DNA from: Parvularcula maris
GTDB taxonomy: Bacteria > Pseudomonadota > Alphaproteobacteria > Caulobacterales > Parvularculaceae
Assembly: GCF_024505085.1 (NCBI RefSeq)
Contig: NZ_JANIBC010000007.1
Span: 48,246 to 112,245, forward strand
Length of the DNA stretch: 64,000 nt
Direction of reading: 5' to 3'
In this document: one piece after another, positions 1-10,002 of the stretch
Layout of the letters: every line of letters begins with the position of its first letter
How positions within the stretch are numbered: position 1 is the first letter of the stretch
Translations under genes and position numbers: made by a program
Notes under the pieces: model-generated
Told to the model about the DNA's origin: nothing
What the model saw: only the letters and a program-made list of their open reading frames with translations
The model's database searches: none

Positions 1-921
1 CATCTTCTCAGGATCGAGGCGCGCAGGGGCCTTGCCGATACCGCCGAGGGAGAAGACTTCCTTCGCACGGGGCTCCGGGATCACCTCCTCGTCGCCATGG
101 GCGAAGCCGAGCTTGAGAAGCCCGTTCATCAGCCCCTCGGGCAGGTATCCTTCGTCGCGATAGGCCTCGACACCGAGAGCGCCGTGGCGTTTGGAGAGCT
201 TCTTGCCGTCCGCGCCGTGGATCAGCGGCACATGGGCGAAGACGGGCACATCCCAGCCCATCGCCTCGTAGATATGCTGCTGCTTGGGCGTGTTGTTGAG
301 GTGGTCGTCGCCCCTGACCACATGGGTGACGCCCATATCGTGGTCGTCCGCCACCACGGCGAGCATATAGGTGGGCGTGCCGTCCGAGCGCAGGATTACC
401 GTGTCGTCGGAGACCGCGTTGGGAAAGCGCACCTCACCCTGCACCGCGTCGCGCACCACGGTCTCCCCCTCGATGGGTGCCCTGAGGCGCACGGAGTAGG
501 GGCCTTCCCCCTCGCCGCCGTCTCTATAAGGGCTGGTGAAGCGCACGTTCTTCTCGCGAGCCTCGGCTCTCGCGGCATCGAGCTCGTCACCGGCCAGCCA
601 GCAGCGATAGGCCTTGCCCTTGGCGAGGAGCTCCTCGGCCACCTCCCGGTGCCGCTCGGCGCGGGCGTGCTGGCTGATCGGCTCGCCGTCCCAGTCGAGG
701 CCCAGCCAAGTAAGCCCGTCCAGGATGGCCTGCACGGCCTCCTCATTGTGCCGCGCACGGTCGGTGTCCTCGATCCGCAGCAGGAACTTCGAGCCTTCCG
801 GCGCCCCCGCCCCGCGTGCAAGAAGCCAGTTGAAGAGCGCCGTCCTCGCTCCGCCAATGTGCAGATAACCGGTCGGCGAGGGTGCGAAACGGGTGACGAT
901 CGGTTTAGTCTCGCCGGACAT
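1..921 (-). CDS. gltX: glutamyl-tRNA synthetase, C-terminal part outside window
   Basis: Charges tRNA-Glu (and in many alphaproteobacteria also tRNA-Gln) with glutamate in the cytoplasm. The visible 307 residues begin [18 protein letters not shown] and contain the class I signature [11 protein letters not shown] near residues 14-24 (the HIGH-type motif). The KLSKRHG motif (KMSKS-type) follows near residue 240. The frame is open to base 1, so the anticodon-binding C-terminus is missing from the window. The ATG overlaps the ATG of comEC on the other strand: both sit in the same CATG at 919-922, so each promoter must lie inside the other gene or further away. The identification is secure; whether this is the only GltX of the genome cannot be seen. 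Confidence 0.96.
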   Translation of the reverse strand, partial: MSGETKPIVTRFAPSPTGYLHIGGARTALFNWLLARGAGAPEGSKFLLRIEDTDRARHNEEAVQAILDGLTWLGLDWDGEPISQHARAERHREVAEELLAKGKAYRCWLAGDELDAARAEAREKNVRFTSPYRDGGEGEGPYSVRLRAPIEGETVVRDAVQGEVRFPNAVSDDTVILRSDGTPTYMLAVVADDHDMGVTHVVRGDDHLNNTPKQQHIYEAMGWDVPVFAHVPLIHGADGKKLSKRHGALGVEAYRDEGYLPEGLMNGLLKLGFAHGDEEVIPEPRAKEVFSLGGIGKAPARLDPEKM

Positions 922-3049
922 GACTGGCTCCTTCACAGGCAGGCGGGCGGCAGGCCCTGGGTTTTGGCAGGGCACGGCCTGGCAGCGGCGCGCCTTCTGG
1001 CGGCTCCTATGGCAGGACACGCGCGACAGGGCCAGCGCCTACGCCGACCAGGAGAGCCAGCGCCTCTTCGTCTTCGCCCCGGTGCTCCTGGGGGCGGGCA
1101 TTCTTCTCGGTGATCTGTGGCGGGTGGGGATCGCGGGTCCGGCGGCGCTCCTTGCCAGTTCGATAGTCGCTGGGTTCGTCCTGGCCCGCCGAGGTCACGA
1201 GCGGCTGAGCTACATGCTCCGCTGTCTGGCCCTGGTCGCGGCGGGCGTCCTGCTTCTGGCGGTCAGGCTGGCTGTGGTCGCGGCGCCGGTCATCCCGAGC
1301 GGGCTGCCTCCGGTCACCGTCACCGGGACCTTGGGCGAGGTCGAGCTGCGTGAGAGAGACCGCCGCTACACCATCGATGTCGCCGAGATCGAGGGGCTGT
1401 CGCGCAAAGACACTCCTGCCCGCGTACGGATCAGTTGGCGGGGTGCCCCCGGTGAAGAAGAGCCCGGCGACACCGTCCGCCTGCGGGCGAGCCTGGCCCC
1501 GCCGCCAGGGCCGACCCATCCGGGTAGCTACGATTTCTCGCGGCAGATGTTCTTCGAGCGGATCGGCGGGGCTGGCTACTCCTTCACGCCGCCGGAGGTC
1601 CTGGGCAGGGGAGGAGGCTCGTGGAGAACCGATGCCGAAGCGCTGCGCGAGCGTATCGCCGAACGGGTCGAGGGCCGTATCGGCGGCAGGGAAGGGGCCG
1701 TGGCCGCCGCCCTCGTGACCGGCAAGCGGGAGCGTATACCTGAGGATGTGGTGGACGCGCTTCGCGATGCGGGCCTCGCGCACCTGCTCGCGATCTCGGG
1801 CCTCCATATGGGGCTGGTCTGCGGCTTCATCTTCTTCTCCTCGCGCTGGCTTCTGTCGCGGTCCGAGCGGCTGACGCTCAGCCTGCCGATCAAGAAACTG
1901 GCCGCCGGGTGCGCCCTCTCGGCGGGCCTCTTCTACCTCGTCCTTTCCGGCGGAGCTTGGTCGGCGCAGCGGGCGTTCATCATGGCAGGGGTCGCCTGCG
2001 TCGCCATCCTCCTCGACCGCAGAGCCGTCTCCTTGCGCAACGCGGCGGCGGCGGCGCTCATCATTCTCTTCCTCAGGCCAGAAGCGGTCTTCGCGCCCGG
2101 CTTCCAGATGTCGTTTGCCGCTGTGGTCACGCTGATCGCCGCCTTCGCCGCCATCGAAGAGCGCTGGCCGAGAATAGGGACCGGAGGCCCACTGACGAAG
2201 GCGTCAGCTTTCCTTGGAGGTCTGTTCCTGACGAGCCTCCTCGCGGGTGCCGCCACAGGCCCCTTCGCCGCCTATCACTTCGGCCGCATCGCCGTCTTTG
2301 GCCTTCTAGGCAACATGCTGGCCATGCCCATCGTGACCCTGGCGGTGATGCCTGCTCTGGTGACCTCCCTCTTTCTGATGCCCCTCGGGCTCGACGGCCC
2401 GGTGCTCATCCTGGTGGGGAAGGGGATCGGCCTGGTGCTGAGCATCGCCGAGTGGACCTCCTCTCTCCCAGGTGCCGTGCGGACAGTGCCCCAGCTCGAC
2501 CCTCTCGGTCTGGCCGTGGCGGCATGCGGTATGCTGACCTTGACCCTACTGAAGGCGCCGTGGCGGGCGGCGGGTCTGTTCCTGGTGATCCTGGCTATGC
2601 CGCTGAGCCGGATGGCGGAAGTGCCCGAGGTGTTCCTCTCGCGCGACCTGCGCAATGTCGGTGTAAGGACCGACGGCGACGCCTCCCTGGCGCTCTTATC
2701 GAAGCGCCGAGACAAGTTCAGCGCCGAAAGCTGGCTGCAGGCCTTGGGCAAACACCCAAACATCAACGAGCAGCAGAGCTTTGCTACGTGTACAGCCGGT
2801 ATCTGCAGGCACCCCCTACGTAGGGGAGGTGAGCTCTGGGTCCTCACCGACCGGTCGCAGCTTCGCTCGGCCTGCCGAAGCGCTGCCATCGTCGTACTGA
2901 GGAGTGCCGACGAGTCTGTCGATAGAGGGAAGTGCGCTGCCCTCCTCATCGCCCTGCGACCCGAAGGCAACCACCCCGCCGCTGGCATTCTTTATACGGA
3001 CAGGGGATGGGAGATCCGTGTGGCCACCCCCTTCGCTGCCACGCGGTAG
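920..3049 (+). CDS. comEC: ComEC/Rec2-family DNA uptake channel
   Basis: Inner-membrane channel for single-stranded DNA entry in natural transformation. The protein (709 aa from the ATG at 920) has an N-terminal hydrophobic segment, a DUF4131-like soluble region, and the hallmark Competence-domain motif [11 protein letters not shown] near residue 290. About seven further membrane helices follow. The C-terminal part (about 590-709) shows no HxHxDH zinc motif, so it is at best a degenerate metallo-beta-lactamase domain; as far as I recall, some family members share this. A GTG at 893 would add nine residues. Because the start coincides with the divergent gltX start, the exact start is uncertain. 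The TAG stop lies inside palindromic repeat D1. No other competence gene is in the window. Confidence 0.9.
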   Translation: MTGSFTGRRAAGPGFWQGTAWQRRAFWRLLWQDTRDRASAYADQESQRLFVFAPVLLGAGILLGDLWRVGIAGPAALLASSIVAGFVLARRGHERLSYMLRCLALVAAGVLLLAVRLAVVAAPVIPSGLPPVTVTGTLGEVELRERDRRYTIDVAEIEGLSRKDTPARVRISWRGAPGEEEPGDTVRLRASLAPPPGPTHPGSYDFSRQMFFERIGGAGYSFTPPEVLGRGGGSWRTDAEALRERIAERVEGRIGGREGAVAAALVTGKRERIPEDVVDALRDAGLAHLLAISGLHMGLVCGFIFFSSRWLLSRSERLTLSLPIKKLAAGCALSAGLFYLVLSGGAWSAQRAFIMAGVACVAILLDRRAVSLRNAAAAALIILFLRPEAVFAPGFQMSFAAVVTLIAAFAAIEERWPRIGTGGPLTKASAFLGGLFLTSLLAGAATGPFAAYHFGRIAVFGLLGNMLAMPIVTLAVMPALVTSLFLMPLGLDGPVLILVGKGIGLVLSIAEWTSSLPGAVRTVPQLDPLGLAVAACGMLTLTLLKAPWRAAGLFLVILAMPLSRMAEVPEVFLSRDLRNVGVRTDGDASLALLSKRRDKFSAESWLQALGKHPNINEQQSFATCTAGICRHPLRRGGELWVLTDRSQLRSACRSAAIVVLRSADESVDRGKCAALLIALRPEGNHPAAGILYTDRGWEIRVATPFAATR

Positions 3050-3122
3050 GGCGGATTGCGCAGCCATCCGCCGCTCATACGCACCAGCGTTGCAAGGCGG
3101 AAAGCTTCGCGTTCCGCCCTAC
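3046..3122. repeat. palindromic intergenic repeat D, copy 1
   Basis: An imperfect inverted repeat of about 77 bp with outer arms GTAGGGCGG and CCGCCCTAC, and inner parts rich in GCGCAGC and GCTTCGCG. A second copy with the same arms lies at 30174-30249. The left arm carries the TAG stop of comEC (3047-3049). The right arm, read on the minus strand, carries the TAG stop of ubiG (3119-3121). As RNA it would fold into a long hairpin in both directions, so a bidirectional terminator or mRNA-stabilising role is plausible (inference). Confidence 0.8.
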
Positions 3123-3856
3123 GGCTTCACCGCGAACAGCATGTAGTTGACGCTCATATCGCTGCCCACGCGCCAGCCGTCGAGGAGGGGCAGATAGGTC
3201 AGTCCGTGTTCGGAGCGGACTTCGAGCCCTGCCGCTATGAGGTGCTTCTTCGCTTCCGACGGCTTGATGAACTTGCGCGGGTCGTGGGTGCCCCTGGGCA
3301 GCCAACGAAGGATGTACTCTGCCGCGAACACCGCCGTGGCCGCCGCCTTGACGGTGCGGTTGAGGGTGGCGAGGGCCATCATGCCGCCGGGCTCTAGGAG
3401 CTTTGCGGAGGTGCCAAGGAACAGCTCCACATCGGCCACATGCTCGACCACTTCCAAGTTGAGGACGGCGTCGAAGCTGCCTGCCTCGGACAAAGCCAGC
3501 TCCTCGGCAGTGGTGTGGCGGTAGTCGATGGTGAGCCGCGACTGCTTGGCATGGAGCTTCGCCGTCTTCACATTGCCCTCGGCCGCGTCGATGCCGGTGA
3601 CTTCGGCGCCGAGGCGTGCCATGGGCTCGCTCACCAGGCCCCCGCCGCAGCCTATATCGAGCAGTTTCAGCCCCTCCAGCGGTTTCTTTGCGAAGCGGTC
3701 ACGGCCAAAGTGTCGGCAGAGCTCGTCGCGGATGAGCCCCAGACGGACCGGATTGAACTTGTGCAGCGGCTTGAACTTACCCAGCGGGTCCCACCATTCG
3801 GCGGCGATGCGCTCGAACTTGTCCACTTCCTCGGGGTCGATGGTCGTGCTGCTCAC
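3119..3856 (-). CDS. ubiG: ubiquinone biosynthesis O-methyltransferase
   Basis: A SAM-dependent enzyme that carries out both O-methylations of ubiquinone synthesis. The 245 aa match the usual UbiG length. The N-terminus (FERIAAEWWDPLGKFKPLHKFNPVR) is characteristic. The SAM motif LLDIGCGGGLVSEPMARLG lies near residues 65-83, followed by the acidic VTGIDAA and the later motif VVEHVAD. It starts with GTG (3854-3856), with GGAG a short way upstream. The next gene is divergent. In many alphaproteobacteria ubiG neighbours lysC; here two genes lie between them. Confidence 0.95.
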   Translation of the reverse strand: MSSTTIDPEEVDKFERIAAEWWDPLGKFKPLHKFNPVRLGLIRDELCRHFGRDRFAKKPLEGLKLLDIGCGGGLVSEPMARLGAEVTGIDAAEGNVKTAKLHAKQSRLTIDYRHTTAEELALSEAGSFDAVLNLEVVEHVADVELFLGTSAKLLEPGGMMALATLNRTVKAAATAVFAAEYILRWLPRGTHDPRKFIKPSEAKKHLIAAGLEVRSEHGLTYLPLLDGWRVGSDMSVNYMLFAVKP

Positions 3857-3927
3857 CTGATGGCTCCCTGGTCTGAAGGTGGAGAGCTAGTGCGGAAGGC
3901 GGGACCAAGCAACGCGGCGGATCGGCG

Positions 3928-4770
3928 TTGAGGGTTCTGGTCAGCGGCACCTCCAGCGTTCTGGGACACTACGCGGCGGAAGGGTTGGAGCGGCACGGCT
4001 GCAAGGTGGTGCGCGCCGCCAGAGGGCGGGCGTTCAAGGTGCCCGACCTACGCCTCGACCTCACCGACGAGCACGCCGTGCGGACGGCGGCCAGGGGGCT
4101 GGACGCAGCCCTTCTGGTGCCGATCCTGACCGTCTCGGCCCAGGCGGCTCGGTGGCTGGCCGAGGAGGGCGTGCGGCGTATCGTGGTCTTCTCCTCGAAC
4201 AATGTGGGCATCGACCGGGATAGCCCGGTCTACCGGGCGCTGGCGCGGGCGGAGGAGGAACTGGCGGGAGTGGACGCGGAAGTCGTGATCCTGCGGCCTA
4301 CGATGATCTACGGTCACCGGGGCGACGGTAATCTCTCGCGGCTCGTGCGGTTCGCCAAGGATTACGGCTTTCTGCCATGCCCTGGTGAGGGCAGGGCGCT
4401 GCAGCAGCCGGTCTTCGTGCTGGATCTGGCCAGAACCGCGGCTCAGGCGGTCACAGGGCCTTATGCTGCGGGTCCGTTCTCCATCGGCGGCGGCGACGTG
4501 GTCAGCACGGAAGGTCTGTTCACCGCGGTTCTCAAGGCGGCGGGCCAGGGGGAGGGGAGGCTCCTCCGTGTGCCCCTTTCGCCGCTTCGAACGGCGGTGA
4601 GGATTGCCGAGGCGGCGGGGCTGAAGCTGCCCCTCGGCACGGCGCAGCTCGCCAGGATCGAGCAGGACAAGATCGCCACCGAAGCGCCGCTCTATGGGTT
4701 CACACCGCAGGTATCCCTGGGGGAAGGGTTGGTACGGCTGATTGCTGATATCGAGGCGGGGAGGGGTTAG
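3928..4770 (+). CDS. NAD(P)-binding epimerase-like (atypical SDR) protein
   Basis: A 280-aa Rossmann-fold protein of the NAD-dependent epimerase/dehydratase or NmrA-like group. The N-terminus MRVLVSGTSSVLG is a nucleotide-binding loop close to GxxGxxG. A strand IVVFSSNNVG and the segment VVILRPTMIYG are typical of complex-I NDUFA9-like and sugar-epimerase-like SDRs. The usual YxxxK pair is not obvious: the Tyr at VYRALARAEEEL is followed by Arg, not Lys, so catalysis is doubtful and the substrate unknown. It starts with TTG; an out-of-frame GTG upstream cannot be used. It is followed by repeat B1 and a convergent gene. Confidence 0.75.
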   Translation: MRVLVSGTSSVLGHYAAEGLERHGCKVVRAARGRAFKVPDLRLDLTDEHAVRTAARGLDAALLVPILTVSAQAARWLAEEGVRRIVVFSSNNVGIDRDSPVYRALARAEEELAGVDAEVVILRPTMIYGHRGDGNLSRLVRFAKDYGFLPCPGEGRALQQPVFVLDLARTAAQAVTGPYAAGPFSIGGGDVVSTEGLFTAVLKAAGQGEGRLLRVPLSPLRTAVRIAEAAGLKLPLGTAQLARIEQDKIATEAPLYGFTPQVSLGEGLVRLIADIEAGRG

Positions 4771-4794
4771 GAGCTAGGTTCGCCTGTACCGCCT

Positions 4795-4935
4795 CCCTCT
4801 CCCGCTTGCGGGAGAGGGATCGAGGGTGAGGGGGTTCTAAGCGCTCGCCTTCTTTTCGAGTGCCGGCGTACGGCTTCGCCGAAGCCCTCACCCGAAATCA
4901 GATAGATTTCGACCTCTCCCGCACGCGGGAGAGGT
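4795..4935. repeat. palindromic intergenic repeat B, copy 1
   Basis: About 140 bp between two convergent genes. It contains a left hairpin (CCCTCTCCCGC-TTGC-GGGAGAGGG), a middle part with GTACGGCTTCGCCGAAGCC, the phrase AAATCAGATAGATTTCG, and a right hairpin CCTCTCCCGC/GCGGGAGAGG. A near-identical copy lies at 63792-63933 and a shortened relative at 26348-26457. No coding capacity is conserved between the copies. Confidence 0.8.
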
Positions 4936-4947
4936 AGTTCGCGCTGC

Positions 4948-5937
4948 TCAACCAAGCTCCCTATACCAAGCCTGAAATGCCGTCTCATAATAACTCGGGC
5001 TGAACAGCCGCCACTCACCCAGCTTCTTTGGCACGGAGAACTCCTTAGCCGCAGCGCTCACCTCCATGCCCTTCTTATGGGCCTTCTTAGCCTGCTCCTC
5101 CACATGGTCGAGGAGGCCCGTATAGTCGCCGAAGCTGTCCGCCTTACCGAGGCTTCCATGCCCCGTGACGATCATCCGTGAGCGGTCTTCGAGCAGTTCG
5201 CCTACGGAGCGGCGCAGCTCAGTGGGGATCGCGTCGACATAGTTGTGAAAGAAATCCTTCCAGACGAGGTCGCCTGCGAAGGTCACGGGCTCGTCGTCCA
5301 CATGGATGGCGACGTCGCTGGGGGTGTGGCCGCGCTTGAGGTCGAGGGTGACGCTGCGCCCGCCCAGATCGAGGCTCGCCGTGCCGGCATCGTCGGGAAT
5401 GATCCGTGTGGGCAGGACCGGGATGATGCCGGTCTGCAGAAAGGCGGAGTCCTCCACTTCGCGCGGGGCGGAGAGGCGGTCGATGATGATCCGGCGGGTG
5501 GTCTCGGTGGCGTAGATGTTCGGCCCCTCGCCGCCGCGGAAGTAACCGGCCACGCCGCCCGAATGGTCAGGGTGGAAATGGGTGAGGACCACATCGGTGA
5601 TGTCCCGCCCGGTTAGGCGCTTGGCCTCCCCCTGCAGCCAGGCGGCCCCTGCGGGCTGGAGGAAGGCGTCCACCGCGACGATCTTCTCCTCACCGACGAT
5701 CAGCCCGCCATTGCAGACGGTCTGGGTCTGGAAGCTGCCATCCTTGCCGATGGGGGTAGAGACGACAGCGTAGACGCCGGGGGCCAGCTCTTCGAGGCGA
5801 GCGAAACTCTCCGTCGCCACCGTCTTGCCGAGCTGGGCCGCCGTATGGGCGGAGGCGGAGCCTGCCGCGGCGAGCCCGGCTGCGCTCCCTACCAGGAACA
5901 GCCTGCGGTCGGGGCGGAATAGGGAAGCTTGGGGCAT
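4948..5937 (-). CDS. Tat-exported MBL-fold metallohydrolase
   Basis: A metallo-beta-lactamase-fold hydrolase of 329 aa. The N-terminus has a twin-arginine signal (RPDRRLFLVGSAAGLAAAGSASA), pointing to periplasmic export of the folded enzyme. The metal motif HFHPDHSGG is intact, as are the later metal residues in AGDLVW and TGHGSLG. It resembles the quinoprotein-relay/SoxH-like branch rather than true beta-lactamases; the substrate is unknown. The chosen ATG (5935-5937) has AGGAG about eight bases upstream; the longer frame to 5958 would put extra residues before the Tat signal. It is divergent from lysC. Confidence 0.85.
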   Translation of the reverse strand: MPQASLFRPDRRLFLVGSAAGLAAAGSASAHTAAQLGKTVATESFARLEELAPGVYAVVSTPIGKDGSFQTQTVCNGGLIVGEEKIVAVDAFLQPAGAAWLQGEAKRLTGRDITDVVLTHFHPDHSGGVAGYFRGGEGPNIYATETTRRIIIDRLSAPREVEDSAFLQTGIIPVLPTRIIPDDAGTASLDLGGRSVTLDLKRGHTPSDVAIHVDDEPVTFAGDLVWKDFFHNYVDAIPTELRRSVGELLEDRSRMIVTGHGSLGKADSFGDYTGLLDHVEEQAKKAHKKGMEVSAAAKEFSVPKKLGEWRLFSPSYYETAFQAWYRELG

Positions 5938-6076
5938 GGATAGGTCTCCTCGTGCCAAGTTTCGAACGGTGCGAGCGTAAGGTTACACAAGATCAGCAGT
6001 CGCCTGCGGACTTGTCGGACTTTGCCCGCGCCGCTACCCCTGGCAGGTTCTTACCGCAGCGCAATAGGAGCCATCC

Positions 6077-7357
<1,281 letters not shown>

Positions 7358-7366
7358 ATTCCCTTC

Positions 7367-9643
7367 ATGAGTGTGACCCCGCGTATAGGACCGACCCCGC
7401 GTGTGCTGCTGCGCCAGCTCCGCGAGGTGATGGCCGAGGAGAGCGATCCCCAGACGAGGCTCGACCATCTAGTCGAGGCCATCGCCCGCAACATGGTGGC
7501 CGATGTATGCTCGATCTATGTGCGCCGTCCTGGCGACGTGCTCGAGCTCTTCGCCACAGAGGGTCTGCAGCGGGGCGCGGTGCATCTGACCAAGATGAAC
7601 TGGAACGAGGGCCTTGTTGGTCTCGTCGCGCGCACGGGCAGGCCGCTCAACCTGCGCAAGGCGAAGCTCCACCCGGACTTCTCCTTCCGGCCCGAAACGG
7701 GCGAGGAGGACCTCAGCGCCTTTCTCGGCGTGCCGATCGTCCGTTCAGGCAAGGTGATCGGCGTCCTGACGGTCCAGAACCGTACCAGCCGCGCCTATGC
7801 CGAGGACGAGATCGAGGCGGCGCAGCTCGTCGCCACCGTCCTTGCCGAGATCATCTCCTCGGACAAGCTCCTCTCCGAGCGCGAGGCGGCGGAGGTGGAG
7901 GAGCTCGTCCACCAGTCCGAATACGAGCAGGGCACCGCCATCATTCCCGGCGTCGTTCAGGGCACGGTCTTTCTCCTGACGCCCCGCCGCACCAGCAAGT
8001 CGATCTTCGCGGCCAACATGGCCGAGGAGAAGCGGCGCCTTACCGAAGGCCTCAGCGATCTGCAGAAGTCCGTCGACGATATGATGGCGCGCAACGACGC
8101 CTTCAACCAGATCAGCCGCGAGGTGCTCGAGGTCTACCGCCTCTTCGCCTACGATCGCGGCTGGGCGAGGCGGCTCGAGGAGAAGATCCTCGGCGGGCTG
8201 ACGGCCGAGGCCGCTGTCGAGCAGGTGCAGAAGGAGAACCGCAACCAGATGAGGGCGGCCGCCGACCCTTACCTGCGCGAGCGGATGCACGATCTCGACG
8301 ACCTCTCCCGCCGCCTCCTTAGGGTGCTGAGCGGCGAGAAGGACAGGCGCGAGCTGCCCGACAACGCCATTGTCTTCGCCGAAACCCTAGGTCCTGCCGA
8401 GCTCTTGGAGCTCAACCGGCGCAAGCTGGCTGGGCTGGTGCTGGCCGAGGCCTCCTCCAACTCCCACGCAGCCGTCGTGGCGAGGTCCCTCCGCGTGCCA
8501 ATGGTGTCCGGTCTCGGGCGCCTCATCGACCGGGCGGAGCAGGGGGACACCGTGCTCCTCGACGGCGGCACCGGCGAGGTCTTCCTACGGCCAGCCAGCG
8601 AGGCGGTGGAGAACTTCCAGGAAAAGGTCCGCATCCGCTCCGAACGGTTGGCAGAGTTCCAGCAGTACCGGGACGGACCCGCCGTCACCGCCGACGGCGT
8701 TCCCATCGCCATCGAGATGAATGCGGGCCTCGCCCTCGACATGCCGCTCATCGACGAGGTCGGCGCTTCGGGCGTGGGGCTTTTCCGTACCGAGCTTCAG
8801 TTCCTGATTGGCAAACAGCTCCCTACCGTCCGTGAACAGACCGAGAGCTACCGCGAGGTGATCGAGGCGGCGGGCGGCGCGAGGGTGGTCTTCAGGACCG
8901 CCGATATCGGCTCGGACAAGCGCGCGGACTATATGCGCGGGCCGCTCGAGGCGAACCCGGCCATGGGCTGGCGCGGCCTCCGCATGGCGATGGACCGCGA
9001 GGGTCTCTTGCGCATGCAGCTCCGTGCCCTGATCGCTGCGGCCAAAGGCACGCCCCTCAGCATCCTCCTCCCCCTCGTCACCACGCCGCGCGAGTTCGAA
9101 CAGGCGCGTGAGCTGATCGACAAGGAGATCGCTCGCACCGAACGGCTCGGCGAGCCCGTGCCGAGCAGGCTCGAAGTTGGGGCGATGATCGAGATCCCGT
9201 CCGCCGCCTGGTGCACCTCGCAGCTCGCGCGGCAGGCGGACTTCCTCTCCGTCGGCGGCAACGACCTCGCCCAGTTCTTCTTCGCCGCCGACCGCGAGAG
9301 CGAGATGGTCTCGGGCCGTTACGACTATATCAGCCGCGGTTTTCTCACCTTCCTCCGCCACATCGCCCGCTCGGCGAACAAGGAGGGGACCATGCTCAGC
9401 TATTGCGGCGAGCAGGGGGCCGATCCGCTCATGGCGCTCTGCCTCTTGGGGATCGGTTTCAGGCGCGTCTCCGTGCCTGCCAGCGCCGTCCTGCCGATCA
9501 AGCGCATGGTGGGCCGGGTGAACCTCGCCTTGGTCGAAGAGGAGATCGGCAGGCTGCTCACCGAAGGCCAGCGCTCCACGCTCAGAGGCGACATCGCGGC
9601 GCTGGCGGAGAGGCTCGACATTCCCACGGTGCGGTTCGTTTGA
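7367..9643 (+). CDS. ptsP: phosphoenolpyruvate-protein phosphotransferase, EI-Ntr
   Basis: First enzyme of the nitrogen-related PTS: it takes phosphate from PEP and passes it to NPr. The 758 aa comprise an N-terminal GAF domain (about 20-160), a linker helix region, the phosphohistidine domain with SNSHAAVVARSL (His near residue 366), and a C-terminal PEP-binding barrel. The barrel has the GLFRTE motif, the SVGGNDLAQF loop and the active-site Cys in SYCGEQGADP near residue 680. The length fits EI-Ntr. NPr and EIIA-Ntr are not in the window. It follows lysC closely, the arrangement I know from other alphaproteobacteria. Confidence 0.95.
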   Translation: MSVTPRIGPTPRVLLRQLREVMAEESDPQTRLDHLVEAIARNMVADVCSIYVRRPGDVLELFATEGLQRGAVHLTKMNWNEGLVGLVARTGRPLNLRKAKLHPDFSFRPETGEEDLSAFLGVPIVRSGKVIGVLTVQNRTSRAYAEDEIEAAQLVATVLAEIISSDKLLSEREAAEVEELVHQSEYEQGTAIIPGVVQGTVFLLTPRRTSKSIFAANMAEEKRRLTEGLSDLQKSVDDMMARNDAFNQISREVLEVYRLFAYDRGWARRLEEKILGGLTAEAAVEQVQKENRNQMRAAADPYLRERMHDLDDLSRRLLRVLSGEKDRRELPDNAIVFAETLGPAELLELNRRKLAGLVLAEASSNSHAAVVARSLRVPMVSGLGRLIDRAEQGDTVLLDGGTGEVFLRPASEAVENFQEKVRIRSERLAEFQQYRDGPAVTADGVPIAIEMNAGLALDMPLIDEVGASGVGLFRTELQFLIGKQLPTVREQTESYREVIEAAGGARVVFRTADIGSDKRADYMRGPLEANPAMGWRGLRMAMDREGLLRMQLRALIAAAKGTPLSILLPLVTTPREFEQARELIDKEIARTERLGEPVPSRLEVGAMIEIPSAAWCTSQLARQADFLSVGGNDLAQFFFAADRESEMVSGRYDYISRGFLTFLRHIARSANKEGTMLSYCGEQGADPLMALCLLGIGFRRVSVPASAVLPIKRMVGRVNLALVEEEIGRLLTEGQRSTLRGDIAALAERLDIPTVRFV

Positions 9644-10002
9644 TTGCCTCGATGGCTTTGGTTGAAATCTGAAGACGAAGCGTCGTTTCCCATCCTCTGT
9701 CATCCCGGAAAGCCGCCAGGCTTATCAGGGACCCATGGACCAGCCGTTCTCTCTGCTTGATCCGGTGGGTCCACGGGTCCCGGCTCCTCGCTGACGCTTC
9801 GGCCGGGATGACGAGGAGGTAGTCGGCACCTTCCTGCTACGAAAAGCCAACGAGCGCGGTCCCAACGTCGCCCCGAAACCTTAAATCTGCGCAGCCCCCT
9901 CCCAAAACGAATGACGGGAGGTTAACAGAAGCCTTCCTTTGGGCTAGGGTGCCCGTTGGTGCCCCTCGCCCGAGGGGAGGCAGGACCGAATGCGGGGGCG
10001 TG
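9644..10002. other. intergenic region with repeat A1 and one TTAAC half-site
   Basis: 359 bp between ptsP and the lysozyme gene, both on the plus strand. It holds repeat A1 (9699-9812), about 100 bp of unremarkable sequence, and GTTAAC at 9921-9926, at most a CtrA half-site. No convincing gene is visible. A promoter for the lysozyme operon presumably lies between 9813 and 10002. Confidence 0.6.
9699..9812. repeat. palindromic intergenic repeat A, copy 1
   Basis: About 114 bp bounded by GTCATCCCGG and CCGGGATGAC. The inner part has GGGACCCATGGACC on the left and GGTCCACGGGTCCCGG on the right, giving a long imperfect inverted repeat. Four more copies occur in the window (12192-12321, 26209-26321, 30777-30896, 41747-41864). 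Similar GTCATCCCGG elements are familiar from other alphaproteobacterial genomes. No transposase is nearby. Confidence 0.85.

Noticed and set aside
97..1113. Long open frame on the plus strand opposite gltX
   Set aside because: It is antisense to a clear glutamyl-tRNA synthetase and its protein is of low-complexity, shadow type (His, Gly and Val rich).
9921..9926. GTTAAC upstream of the lysozyme as a CtrA site
   Set aside because: Only a half-site; no second TTAA at seven-base spacing.
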